The notes: a model not told the origin generated them from the letters alone. A stretch of 64,000 bases of DNA from Salvelinus alpinus (GCF_045679555.1 NC_092087.1:23871367-23935366); one strand, 5' to 3'; counted from the stretch's first letter, positions 45,338 to 57,106 are shown. Translations and numbers: made by a program.

Positions 45338-45877
45338 CTATATCTGCAGTAGATTGACCCCTTTGGCAGTTCTATCTTGTTGGAAAATGTTATTGCTAGC
45401 GATGGAAATTTCAGGATTTTTGGTGGCCTTCCTAAGCCAGGATTCAGACGCGGCTAGGACATCCAGGTTGGCAGAGTGTGCTAAAGCAGTGAATAAAACA
45501 AACTTAGGGGGGAGGCTTCTAATGTTAACATGCATGAAACCAAGGCTTATATGGTTACAGAAGTCAACAAATGAGAGCGCCTGGGGAATGGGAGTAGAGC
45601 TAGGCGCTGCAGGGCCTGCATTAACCTCTACATCACCAGAGGAACAGAGGAGGAGTAGGATAAGGGTACGGCTAAAGGCTATAAGAACTGATCGTCTTGT
45701 GCGTTCAGAACAGAGAGTAAAAGGAGCAGGTGTCTGGGCGCGGAAGAATAGATTCAAGGCATAATGTACATACAAGGGTATGGTAGGATGTGAATACAGT
45801 GGAGGTAAACCTAGGCATTGAGTGACGATGAGAGATGTTTTGTCTCTAGAGACACCATTTAAACCAGGTGAGGTCAC
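45338..45877 (-). pseudogene. LINE ORF2 N-terminus with mutated 2A-like motif
   Basis: 179 codons with no clear ATG. A basic region (CSERTRRSVLIAFSRT) is followed by a hydrophobic LILLLLCSSG and then DVEVNAGP, a 2A-like motif with its first Pro changed to Ala. Next come FVDFCNHISLGFMHVNIRSL and ASESWLRKATKN, the start of the endonuclease. It ends by frameshift. This copy shows the sequence upstream of the motif that the window edge cuts from the 61-64 kb copy. Confidence 0.7.
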
Positions 45878-46074
45878 CGCATGTGTGGGAGGTGGAACAA
45901 TAGGGCTAGCTAAGGCATATTGAGCAGGGCTGACTGAAGGCTCTACAGTGAACTAAGACAATAATCACTAACCAAACAGCAATGGACAAGGCATATTGAC
46001 ACTAGGGAGAGGCATGCGTAGCCGAGTGATCATAGGGTCCAGTGAGTAGCTAGGCGAACTGGAGACACGGCGAT

Positions 46075-46850
46075 TCAGACAGTTAGCGGGCCGGGGCTAG
46101 CAGACTAGCAGAACGGCCTTAGGGGGACGTCGCAACGGAAGAGTCTGTTGTAGCCCCCTCGGACGGTTACGTCAGCAGACCAGTCGTGATGGATCGGCAG
46201 GGCTCCGTGTAGGCAGTAAAAGGGTCCAGGCCAATTGGCAAAATGGGTATTGTAGCCCAAGAAATTGACTGATAGACCTCTTCAGCAAGCCGGGAGGTGG
46301 ACCTAGCTCGGGGCTAGCTCCAGGTAACTGGTGCTTGCTTCGGGACAGAGACGTTAGCCAGGAGTAGCCACTCGGATAGCAGCTAGCTAGCTGCGATGAT
46401 CCGGTGTAAAGGTTCAGCGATTGCGGTAGGAATCCGGAGATGTGGAGATGTTGTAGAGGGACATGTTCTAGACAGCTAGCGGGCCGCGGCTAGCAGGCTA
46501 TCAGATGGGCATTCAGGGGACGTCACGACGGAGGAGCTTGTTGAAACCTTTCGGGCGGATTACGTCAGTAGACCAGTCGTGATGGATCGGTGGGGCTCCT
46601 TGTCGGCAGTAAAAGCGGTCCAGGCCAATTGGAAAAATAGGTTTTGTAGCCCAAGGAGTGGCTGAGGAACCTCTTCAGCTAGCTGGGAGATGGGCCTAGC
46701 ACAAGGCTAGCTCCAGGCTAACTGGTGCTTGCTTCGGGACAGAGACGTTAGCCAGGAGTATCCACTCGGATAGCAACTAGCTAGCTGTGATGATCCAGGT
46801 GAAAAGGTTCAGAGCTTGCGGTAGGAATTCGGAGATGAGGAGATGTTGTA
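46075..46850. repeat. two tandem monomers of about 395 bp in the LINE 5' region
   Basis: 46075-46465 and 46470-46850 share TTAGCGGGCC/CTAGCGGGCC starts, CCAGTCGTGATGGATCGG, GGTGCTTGCTTCGGGACAGA and CACTCGGATAGCA blocks, about 85-90 percent by eye. They lie upstream of ORF2, where promoter monomers occur in some LINEs. Confidence 0.8.
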
Positions 46851-47194
46851 GAGAAAAAGCAGTCTGATATGCTCTTGGATGAATCGCGCTGTGCAGACTG
46901 GCAGGGGTTGACCGGGCTGAGGTTAGCTGATGACCGCTAGCAGTGGCTAACTGACTACTAGCTAGTAGCTAGTTAGCTGGCTAGCTTCTGTTGGGGGTTC
47001 CGGTTCTAAAGTATAGAAAATAGCAGTTTCATACCACATTGGGTGAGGCGGGTTGCAGGAGAGTATGTTGAAATTGAGGTTAAAAATATTAAAAATATAT
47101 ACAAAATATATACGAAGGAAAAAAAATATTTATAAATGGGACACGACAAGACAACGACAAAGACGTCTGACTGCTACGCCGTCTTGGATTACCA

Positions 47195-48840
47195 GGACAT
47201 GTACTCAGAGCATGCACTGACCAACTGGCAAGTGTCTACACTGAGTCTGTAATACCTGCATGTTTCAAGCAGACCACCATAGTCCCTGTAGCACTCACGT
47301 TTGTAGCCATGAAGTGCTTTGAAAGGCTGGTCATAGCTCACATCAACACCATCATCCCAGACCCTCTCGAATTCGCATACCGCGCCACCAGATCCACAGA
47401 TGACGCAATTTCTATTGCACTCCACACTGCCCTTTCCCACCTGGACAAAAGAAACACATACTTGAGAATGCTATTCATTGACTAAGCTCAGCGTTCAACA
47501 CCATAGTGCCCTCAACGCTCATCCCTAAGCTAAGGACCCAGGGACTAAACACCTCCCTCTGCAACTGGATCCTGGTTTTCCTGATGGGCTGCTATGGTGG
47601 TAAGGGAAGGCAACAGCACGACTCTAACACCATCGTTATGTTTGCCGACGATACAGCGGTGGTAGGCCTGATCACCGACAACAATGAGACAGCCAATAGG
47701 GAGGAGGCTAGAGACCTGGCAGTGTGGTGCCAGGACAACAACCTCTCCCTTAACGTGATCAAGACAAAAGGAGATGATCGTGGACTACAGGAAAACGACC
47801 CTATTCACATCGACGGGGATGTAGTGGAGCAGGTTGAGAGCTTCAAGTTCCCTGGTGACCACTTCATCCAAACACATCAAGACAGTCGTGAAGAGGGCAC
47901 AACAACGCCTATTCCCCCACAGGATACGGAAAATATTTGGCATGGGTTCTCAGATCCTCATAAAGTTATACAGCTGCACCATCGAGAGCATCCTGACTGG
48001 TTGCATCACCGCTGATATGGAAACTGCTCTGCATCCGACAGCAAGGCTCTACAGACGGTAGTGAGTACCGCCCAGTACACCACTCGGGCCAAGCTTCCTG
48101 CCATCCAGGACCTCTGTACCGGTACCCCCTGTATATAGCCCCGCTATTGTTATTTACTGCTGCTCTTTAATTACTTGTTATTCTTATTTCTTACTTTTTT
48201 TTAGGTATTTCTTAAAACTGCATTGTTGGTTTAGGGCTTTTAAGTAAGCATTTCACTGTAATGTCTACACCTGTTTTATTCAGAACATGTGACAAATACA
48301 TTTTGATTTGATTTGATATACTAGGCGGTGTCAGAGGAAGGCCCTAAAAATTGTCAAAGACTCCAGCCACCCTAGTAATAGATTGTTTTCTCTGCTACCA
48401 CATGGCAAACGGTACCGGATCGCCAAGTCTCGGTTCAAAAGGCTTCTTAACAGCTTCTACCCCCAAACCATAAGACTGCTGAACAGTTAATCAAATGACT
48501 ACCCAGCCTATTTGCATTGGCCACAATTTTTTTTACGCTGCTGCTATTGGCTGTTTATTACCTATGCATAGTCCCTTCACCCCTACCTACATGTACATAT
48601 TACCTCAATTACCAAGACTAACCTGTACCCCCGCACATTGACTCACTACCGGTACCCCCTGTATATAGCCTCATTATTGTTATTTTATTGTGTTACTATC
48701 TTTTTACTTTAGTTTATTTAGTAAATATTTTCTTAACTGTTATTTTTCTTAAAACTGCATTGTTGGTTAAGGCCTGTAAGTAAACATTTCACGGTAAGGT
48801 GTTGTATTCGGCCCAAGTGACAAATAAGATTTGATTTGAT
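47195..48840 (+). mobile_element. L2/CR1-like LINE, decayed, with a nested LINE tail
   Basis: It encodes [31 protein letters not shown] (motif A region), RHDSNTIVMFADDTAVVGL (motif C, here FADD) and LAVWCQDNNLSLNVIKTK. These are all reverse-transcriptase segments in broken frames; motif B is deleted. A 210-bp LINE 3' tail (48110-48318) is inserted before TRRCQRKALKIVKDSS-like sequence, which resumes at 48320 and ends with the LINE's own tail (48640-48840). Confidence 0.8.
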
Positions 48841-48991
48841 AAATACCAGACCAGCCCAGTACAACTCACCCTAGCTTGTCTCAGTTTGACCTAATAGTGT
48901 GAATCGGGCAATAGTGTGTTCCTCAAGGCATGGTCACACCATAGACTTATGGGTCACATCATTGAGTATTAGCACACACAAATCAGCAAAA

Positions 48992-49873
48992 ATACACTCC
49001 CAGTCAAAAAGTATTTTTCTTTATTTTTACTATTTTCTACATTGTAGAATAATAGTGAAGACATTAGAACTATGAAATAACAAATAGGGAATCATGTAGT
49101 AACCAAAAATGTGTTAAACAAATCAAAATATATTTTATATTTGAGATTCTTCAAAGTAGCCATCCTTTGCCTTGATGACAGCTTTGCACACGCTTGGCAT
49201 TCTCTCAACCAGCTTCACCTGGAATGCTTTTCCAACAGTATTGAAGGAGTTCCCACATATGCTGAGCACTTGTTGGCTGCTTTTTCTTCACTCTGCGGGT
49301 CAGACTCATCCCAAATCATCTCAATTTGGTTGAGGTCGGGGGATTGTGGAGGCCAGGTAATCTGATGCAGCACTCCATCACTCTCCTTCTTGGTAGAATA
49401 GCCCTTATACAGCCTGGAGGTGTGTTGGGTCATTGTCCTTTTGAAAAATAAATGATTGTCCCACTAAGCGCAAATCAGATGGGATGGCGTATCGCTGCAT
49501 AATGCTGTGATAGCCATGCTGGTTAAATGTGCCTTGAATTCTAAATAAATCACAGACAGTGTCACCAGCAAAGCAAACCACACCATAACACCTCCTCCAT
49601 GCTTTACAGTGGGAAATACGCATGAAGAGATCATCCGTCTCACAAAGACACTGTGGTTGGAACCAAAAATCTCCAATTTAGACTCCAGACCAAAGAACAA
49701 ATTTACACCGGTCTAATGTCCATTGCTCGTGCTTCTTGGCCCAAGCAAGTCTCTTCTTATTATTGTTGTCCTTTAGTAGTGTCTTCACTATTATTTTACA
49801 ATGTAGAAAATAGTATAAATAAAGAAAAACCCTTGAAGGAATAAGTGTTCTAAAACTTTTGACCGATAGTGTA
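48992..49873 (-). mobile_element. third Tc1/mariner element, decayed
   Basis: The left end TACACTCCCAGTCAAAAAGT and right end TTTTGACCGATAGTGTA are imperfect inverted repeats at TA sites. On minus, [35 protein letters not shown] and QKDNDPTHLQAV mark a Tc1 transposase broken into several frames. Confidence 0.85.
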
Positions 49874-49874
49874 T

Positions 49875-50840
49875 ATCCAATCGAGGCTTACCTGTGCATG
49901 TTGGGATGGCACCAGGTCATAAACTACATCCTGAGTCAACTACATAAAAGCAGTCCTCTGTAGAATTCTCAGAGCCCAATATTGAATGTCTACCCAGAGA
50001 CCAAGAGGCATCTTTTCCCATGTTGGAGATCCACTGCGCCAAAGTCTCTGCATCATCATGGGGAACCGTTTGAGCATATAATGAGTTGTATTACTGCAAC
50101 ACCTTTCAGCCAGCTGCAGATTCTAAAACAGAAACTCTTACTAGCAATTAAGAACATGAACTTTGGTTTTGTGTAGAGGTTGACAAACATGTTTACCTGT
50201 TGTGTAATATTTACCTAGTTACATTTTTGTAGATTTGTTTGGAACAATTTGGTATGTCAACCTAACCTCAACAACAGAGGAATTACTCACGGAAGTGTCA
50301 ACAGGATAAAATAAGAAAAATAAATGAAATAAAATATGGTACTTGCAATTGGAATGTTATGCTGCTGCCATTGTACCTTGCTGCAATATGATACTTAAAA
50401 GTTGACATCCTCCGGGTCTGTGTCTGTCTCTGTCTCTGCAATGAATGTGAAGATTACAAGGCTGGTTGGTGCTGGTTTATATGGTGTTCTGGATCTAGAA
50501 AGGTGGGTGTCTTTCTATTGGTTGCTTCTGTCCTCTTTGTCATTCATCTATCAGAATATGAAGCCATCTAACAAAGCAGGTAATTGAAAGTTGTGACACC
50601 ATTGCTTGATCAATGCCATTAATGCTGAGGAGGGTGATACCTCAAGACAAAGGGTTGCTTCATGTGCTTGTGGGAAATGGGAAACTGGGAAGTGGGAAGT
50701 CGTAAGTCCGACATGAATGTGTTCATTTGCCTTTGAAGTCGGGAACAATTCTTCAACCAGTAAGATTGTAGTTAGCTTGATAAGCTAGCTAAAATGGCTA
50801 ATAATAAAGTTAGTTAGCACATGACCAGTGTGCATCTGCT
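49875..50840. other. no gene seen
   Basis: Non-coding sequence with short unsupported open frames (49982 and 50402). Confidence 0.4.
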
Positions 50841-50841
50841 G

Positions 50842-51540
50842 GGCCACGAAACCCAAACCGGCTGCGTGCATGCGCCTTCGCGCGCTATCGTGCATACATT
50901 TATTTTGTCCCCCTACACCAAACATGCAGGTTAAAATATCAAAACAAACTCTGAACCAATGACATTAATTTGGGGACAGGTCAAAAAGCATTAAACATGT
51001 ATGGCAATTTAGCTAGTTCGCTTGCACTTGCTAGCTAATTTGTCCTATTTAGCTAGCTTTCTGTTGCTAGCTAATTTGTCCTGGGATATAAACATTGAGT
51101 TGTAATTTTACCTGAAATGCACAAGGTCCTCTATTCTGACAATTAATCCACACATAAAAGGGTCAACCGAATCGTTTCTAGTCATCTCTCCTCCTTCCAG
51201 GCTTTTCCATCTTTGAACTTACATGGTGATTGGCATCTACACTTTCATAGTATTACCTCGACAACCGGCAAAACAGTTTGTCTTTCAATCACCCACGTGG
51301 GTATAACCAATGAGGAGATGGCACGTGGGTACCTGCTTCTATAAACCAATGAGGAGATTGGAGAGGCAGGACTTGCAGCGCGATCTGCGTCAGAAATAGG
51401 AATAACTTCTAACTTCCTTGGCAACGCAGACGCTCGTTGGCGTGCGCGAGCAGTGTGGGTGCAATAATTGAATAAAATATATATTTATTTTGCAACGCTC
51501 ACGCACGTGACGCGAGCGGTGTAGTCAGGGTATTAGGGAT
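50842..51540. mobile_element. dispersed non-autonomous repeat
   Basis: It starts GGGCCACGAAACCCAAACCG and contains repeated GCTAGCTAATTTGTCCT blocks. It ends with GCAACGCTCACGCACGTGAC. I recognise it as a common salmonid DNA repeat. It has no coding capacity. Confidence 0.5.
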
Positions 51541-51717
51541 GGTCTGCACATTGTCCTGCACCTCCCAGCACTGCACCTTTGGTTAGGGCACACAGAGAGC
51601 AATTAAGACAGCAGTTACCAACCGTGGTTCTGGAGAGCTATAGATGTGATGTGCATACTGTTGTTCCAAACCAGGACTACTTCCAACCTGATTCAACTTA
51701 TAGTGACAATCACTCAC

Positions 51718-51824
51718 GTCATTGGCCCAGGATCCTTGAATGTGGAAGTTTCCTGGCATGGTGGGCGGAATGAAAGCCATGCAGCTGATGCTGTCATCAG
51801 GTGGCGAGGTGACCTCAACGTCAG
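51718..51824 (-). pseudogene. rae1: rae1 second-exon remnant, inverted
   Basis: On minus, an acceptor TTCTAG, 107 bp of coding sequence and a donor GAC|GTGAGTG are intact. The exon reads [20 protein letters not shown] then [15 protein letters not shown], which matches the start of the RAE1 WD40 propeller (IEVTSSPDDSIGC, LPGNF, GSWAND) with no stop. RAE1 is the mRNA export and nuclear-pore WD40 protein that binds NUP98. The other rae1 exons here (55031-56640) lie on plus, so this exon has been inverted relative to them. Confidence 0.82.
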
Positions 51825-51929
51825 CTAGAATTTAAAATAATTGAAAAGATGATGTCGACAGAGAGTGCTGCCTCGCTTCTAGTTCTTATGAAACTTTGCC
51901 ATATTTCGTTTTTTTAATGTATTATTTCT

Positions 51930-52140
51930 TACATTGTTAGCTCAGAAAATGTTATGTGTTATTACATACAGCCGGGAAGATCTATTGGATATCAGCGAGG
52001 CGGTAACTCACCAGCACTACCAGCATTACGACCAGGAATATGACTTCCCCGAAGCGGATCCTTTGTTCGTACCACCCAGGGCATTTAAACTGATTCCAGT
52101 GTTCGACCCAAAACCACGCCGGGGAAAGCGTGAGTAATTA
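51930..52140 (+). mobile_element. LINE ORF2 N-terminal fragment
   Basis: It reads VITYSREDLLDISEAVTHQH to KPRRGKRE, the N-terminal start of the L2/CR1-like ORF2 found elsewhere in fish genomes. It then stops. Only about 200 bp are present. Confidence 0.5.
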
Positions 52141-52610
52141 CTCGCTAGAGTAAAGGATCCTAATTTCAAACTCTCCAAAAAAGTGTTTCAAATTCTAGAA
52201 ACTGCCAATATTTATAGTAACTGAAAAAGGATCTTATGTAGATTGTTGCAATAGCCCTCTGACTTTAAAGAATATTTATATTAAAACTGTGATTCCTAAA
52301 AAAATTGTCCGGAGATTTGGCCAATTCAGCTATACCATAAGGGTCAGCTATACCATAAGGACCTCTTCTTCATGGTCTGTAAAGTCCTTTACTTTTGATA
52401 GATTTAAATAAACAATATATCACCATGGTCACAACCATAAACTGTAAACTCCAGCTCCCTGATAGATTAAGATAGAATATGAATTGTCAAATATGTTTAT
52501 TTAATTAGGTTTTAAAGTCTTATTAAAGCAACTGAGGAAAAACTAAATTGCTACTGTGTATACCACTTGAATGAAGAAGAAAAATGTGGCAACTCCATAA
52601 AACATCAACT

Positions 52611-52837
52611 CCGTCAGATTTTTGTCTAACGTCAACTCCGTCAGATTTTTGTCTAACGTCAACTCCGTCAGATTTTTGTCTAACGTCAACTCCGTCAGAT
52701 TTTTGTCTAACGTCAACTCCGTCAGATTTTTGTCTAACGTCAACTCCGTCAGATTTTTGTCTAACGTCAACTCCGTCAGATTTTTGTCTAACGTCAACTC
52801 CGTCAGATTTTTGTCTAACGTCAACTCCGTCAGAGTG
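52611..52837. repeat. 27-bp minisatellite, about eight copies
   Basis: Units of GTCAACTCCGTCAGATTTTT plus GTCTAAC repeat almost without change. Because 27 is divisible by three, several frames stay open (STPSDFCLT on plus, LTLDKNLTE on minus). A diverged half-unit recurs near 52972 (TGTTGTCAACTCTGTCA). Confidence 0.92.
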
Positions 52838-52859
52838 CTGAAAGATTAGATTGAATGGT

Positions 52860-55020
52860 TATGTTTTTATTGGGGATTTTCAAATGAATAATTCTCTATA
52901 TTTGACAAATGTTTGTATTGAACATGTATTTTTAGAGGCTAAAATATGTTTGTTTTTGAGTAGGCCTATCTGTTGTCAACTCTGTCACTGATGCTAACCC
53001 CCATAAAATATTTTTTGTTGTTGTTAATATTACGAAAAAATATTTAAATCAATCTTCTGCAAAATATGGTTAAATTATTGAAGTATCTGCTATGCTAGAT
53101 GTTTGTTTTATAAATGTTGTTTTATGTTCTGAATCTAGAAAAACATGCCAAAATGCTAACGAGTTAGTTGCATTGTCTGAAGAAAAAATGTATGTACTTC
53201 AAAATATTTGTGAAACAATAGTTGAGATTGTCTTGTCTTTTAAGAATCCCTGAGGGGTGGAATCTCAGAATAAATGTGTAAAGTGATAAAAACAAATGTA
53301 GCTAGTTGTGCAAGACATTTTATAGATAAAAGGATAAGTAGCATATTGTATTTAACTGTGTGCATGCTTTTTTCTTAGAGAAAACAGCTGAGTCAAAGGG
53401 GGTGTGGCGGATTTTAAAACACTTCCGTGTGAGTTTACCCTTGTGCATCCTCTGTCGAAGTAGGTAATCGAGGAGGGGAGCAGACTTCTTTGTTCACCTA
53501 CTAACGAATTGACACTCTCCTCAATCCCTCAACCACTTAACGGTTTCTGGGTCACGGAGGAGGATGGAGGAGTTGAGATGACGGACTTCTGTCCAATTGA
53601 TAATCTTCCATGGTCTATTTGATAATACTAACAAGTAACGTTACTGAATCAAAAGCGCTAGCACCAGCTACGGTGAACACCTTTCTTACGTATCTACACT
53701 AGGAAGATTTTACCTGACACCCTATGATTTAACTAATTTACCTGACCCCATATAGATATATTTCACAACAATAGATGGATGGCTAATAGCCATGCTATGG
53801 AAATGTGTCACCTGTGTGGTCATGGTTAGAAGGGATGCAGCTAAGTCAAAGTGACATCAAAAGTTGCCTGTCCGAGTCATGTCTGGGAGAATTTTTGTAT
53901 TTTAGCTTTTCTGAACCTTAACCTAACGATGCTAACCTGCTACGAAAAGACACTTCTGACATTAGCTGCATCCCATGTAGTCAAAACCCACCTGTGCCAG
54001 TACTCAACTTCAACTGTCACAGACAAATGATGTAAGGTTTTGCATGTTGTATTTTTCATAGAAATTTAAATAATTTTGTTTTGCAATGCCCCCATACTAT
54101 CAAATTATCAATATTATTTCTTATAATTTAAAATGGAAACTGCATGCAATGATACAAACTTCTGATTGGAAATCTGACTGACAGTGTAGACTACTTGGTT
54201 TTTAATGTTTTCAGAATTTCCCCAAATTACCTGACACTACTAACATGGTGTTGTGTTGAGGATTACATTCTATTAATTTCAATTTAATATGACTATAATT
54301 TCAGTAATATTACTGATATGGGTGGGTTTTGGGAAGCCTGCACACCCACAACATACTTTTACAGAAGTAACATAGAATAACAACTTTTCTCAGCATGTGA
54401 TCACAGAATACAAAACTCTCAAGGTGCACATCTAAAGAGAAACTGAGGCGATAAACTTGCTCTAGCTTGCCCATTTCACATGTGAATCAAGATCAAAAGG
54501 GAAGTAATGTGCTTCAATTAATATTATAATGCAACATGTTTCCCCGCGGCTTTTTTGCCACGTTCACATGCTATCAGAGTTATCGCAAGCTGCTAGTTCC
54601 CAGTGGGAAATTTCACTTGAACGACCCTCCAAGTCGGAATTATTAGTGGGAAACTGTTGTTACCTGAGTTGCCAAGTTGTGACGTTTCACCACTGATCTT
54701 TTACCTTTTCAACAAAAAGATGACAACAAATCCGTTTTTTGACAATTACAATGTTATCAATATGGAGAATGTAGCTAGTTTGGCATATGTCAATGTTAAG
54801 CAATGTACTGGACATTTGCTGGAGTGATGTAAGCCTGGCATAACACAGTAGAACTGCAAGCACAGAGAATTATGAATATACTATTGTTCACACAGCTACT
54901 GCCTTAAAACTACAATACATTTAAGATGCTGGATGAGCAATGAGAAACAATGCTATGTCGGTGTATTGGAAATGGGAATATAAAATACCTGGATTCCAGG
55001 GTCTGATTATACACTTTTCT
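52860..55020. other. AT-rich stretch, no exon recognised
   Basis: It lies between the inverted rae1 exon and the plus-strand rae1 exons. The missing rae1 exon coding the residues after GSWAND was looked for on both strands and not found. Confidence 0.4.
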
Positions 55021-55902
55021 GTTTAAACAGGATGGAAGCAAAGTTTTGTCGGACAACACAGCTAAGATGTGGGACCTGAACAGAAACCAGGTTGCACAGG
55101 TAACAACCTCCTCTCTCTTTTCAACCACATTGCCCTAACAGACTAATAACATAAGGATGATGATAAAATTATCTTGATGAAAACCCACGTTTACCTCCTA
55201 GCACGATGGCACTGGATAAAAACTCTTAACTACAGCTGTATTATGACGGGCAGCTGGGACAAAACACTGAAGACCGTCATTCTAAACATTTGAGAATCGT
55301 CATCTCTCAGAATGTTATAAAATGCACTTTCGAAGTCATTGGTTCTAATTACAAAAGGAGGATGTTAGATGTGATGACCTCCTTCCCTCATCTCTTTGTC
55401 CCCCCCTCAGTTCTAGGACACATGCTCCCCCAATCCCATAATGTCTCTACAGATACCAGAGAGAAGCTAGTGTGCATATGTGGTGTACCCCATAGCAGTG
55501 CTGGCCATAGCAGAGAGAGGCCTTCCCTTTCATTTTCTCTTAATCACGTATTGTTTCTCTCTCTCTCTGTATAATGTTCATCTTAACATCATTTGCAGCC
55601 TCGGTTCTTCATGAATGTCCTCTGAATGCCCTTGTTGAACTTTCTCTACAGCATCGCTGTGTGGAAATATTTAAGGACAAGCGGGCTTTACACAGGCTTT
55701 GCACTGGGGGTCGCATGGCTATCAACTACATTAACCCCCCAAACCTGTGTGACCACATAGAAGGCTCAAGTTTTGGAATTCAAAGTCCCAGTAAGATTAT
55801 TGAATTGTGATGTACCTGTCTATGGGCTTTTTGTTGCAGAGCCAAGGACAACTTTATTTAAGTGTCACAGGTCCAATGGCACCAACACTGCTACCCCACG
55901 AC

Positions 55903-56068
55903 CCTGTTACTGGAGAGCTACCCTCCTGTAGGTTTTCACTCCAACCCCATTTGTAACTAACCTGATTCAGTTTATCAACCAGGTAATTATTAGAATCAGG
56001 TGTGCTAGATTACGGTTGGACCGAAAACCTACAGGACGGTAGCTCTCCAGGAACAGGGTTGGCGAGAC
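55903..56068. mobile_element. palindromic MITE inserted in the rae1 pseudogene
   Basis: The inverted arms CTGGAGAGCTACCCTCCTGT and ACAGGACGGTAGCTCTCCAG are separated by about 100 bp that hold a second dyad (CTGATTCAGTTT and AGAATCAGGTGTG). It interrupts an intron. A related fragment lies near 51625-51700. Confidence 0.75.
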
Positions 56069-56204
56069 CTGCTGTATATACTGTATGTTGCCTTGTCTTT
56101 ATTCAGTAATGCAATGGTGCCTTTCTTTACATGAGTAGTTGTCAATTAGTCTCAAACTAAACAACGTAGCATTGATCTCTCTCCCTACCATATTTTCTAT
56201 ATCT

Positions 56205-56282
56205 TTCTCTCTCTCTCTCTCTTAACCCCCCCCCCCCCTCTCTTGCTCCCCCCTGTTTCTCCGCCTCTACCTCACTCTCTCA
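56205..56282. repeat. (CT)n/poly-C tract before a rae1 pseudogene exon
   Basis: Pyrimidine-only stretch (TCTCTCTCTC, then a C run near 56226) that serves as an extended polypyrimidine tract for the acceptor at 56283. Confidence 0.7.
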
Positions 56283-56639
56283 GGTGAATGCTATCTCCTT
56301 CCACCCTGTCCACGGTACAATGTCCACTTTGGGACCTGACAGACGCTTCAGCTTCTGGGACAAAGATGCCCGCACCAAGTTAAAGACCTCAGAGCAGCTG
56401 GACCATCCAATCACCACTTGCTGCTTCCACAACAACGGCAAAATATTAGTTGTTGATTTCACTAAAATAATAAATCTACTGTATGCCTATTGTATTGTCT
56501 TATACCCGTTTGTGTTAGCACTCTAATGCAGTCAGTTGCTAACTCATGTCATCTCTGAACACCCAGGAGCATGAGTACTACAATCCCCAGAAAAATAACT
56601 ACATTTTCCTGCCGAATGCTGCTGAGGAAAGAGATATGG

Positions 56640-57105
56640 TGAGAGAGGGACAGTTGTTGTCTGTAACCTCAGAGACAATGTCGCCTGATGGGGCTGCCCC
56701 CCTTCCTCAGTGCTGTTGTGACACTCGCTGGGACCTTCTTCAGCATCCCATGGTTGTTCGAATGCAGGGAGGCAGGCTGTTACTGGTTTTGCTCTGTTAA
56801 AAGTAGTGTGATAGAGGTTTTCAGTGCTGCTGTGTAGTGCTAAGTTTGAGGTTGCATGTGTACTGACTTGAAGTCAGGCTGTCAGTTTTGGTTTAACCTA
56901 TGCTGTGCATATAGGCTCCCTTAGCCCATGAAGGGTCAGTGATTTCCTAGAATGGAGAAGGCTCGATTTGAGAACTTAATTTGTAGGAAAAATAAGGATT
57001 TTCAGTGCCTTTCTAAACACCTGGACCTATGCCTCGGCGTGGTGTTGCATACTGAGCATGGACCAATCAGAGGAGACTACCCGCCCAGTATTGATGACAG
57101 CTGTG
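56640..57105. other. pseudogene flank, nothing further seen
   Basis: Non-coding sequence after the last rae1 remnant. The neighbouring gene expected from human synteny (RBM38) is not visible before the window ends. Confidence 0.4.
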
Positions 57106-57106
57106 T

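Larger units (their letters stand above)
44346..47185 (-). mobile_element. CR1/Rex1-like LINE, reverse transcriptase deleted
   Basis: On minus, from right to left: a 5' region with two tandem monomers (46075-46850), the start of ORF2 with a 2A-like motif (45338-45877), endonuclease remains (45000-45300), a large deletion, and then the C-terminal and 3' parts (44345-44760). It is homologous to the element at 60686-64000. A 32-bp duplication (GAATGGGGCATGCTTATTTA and following) sits at the deletion joint, 44730-44800. Confidence 0.8.
55031..56640 (+). pseudogene. rae1: rae1 pseudogene, seven decayed exons with introns
   Basis: The exons in order are: 55031-55099 (DGSKVLSDNTAKMWDLNRNQ, two small in-frame losses); about 55202-55269 ([15 protein letters not shown], with a deletion and frameshift before it); 55453-55522 (IPERS-stop-CAYVVYPIAVLAIAERG); 55652-55750 (HRCVEIFKDK, frameshift, INYINPPN); 55842-55900 (AKDNFI, frameshift, KCHRSNGTNT); 56284-56455 ([20 protein letters not shown], then [20 protein letters not shown]); and 56567-56640 (EHEYYNPQKNNYIFLPNAAE). 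Several splice sites survive, so it is a duplicated, not a processed, copy. Loss of frame in at least four exons rules out a working RAE1. A functional rae1 probably exists elsewhere in the genome. Confidence 0.88.

Noticed and set aside
55031-56640. rae1 remains as a processed (retro-copied) pseudogene
   Set aside because: Exon pieces are separated by introns with surviving splice signals and lie in the ancestral neighbourhood of bmp7.
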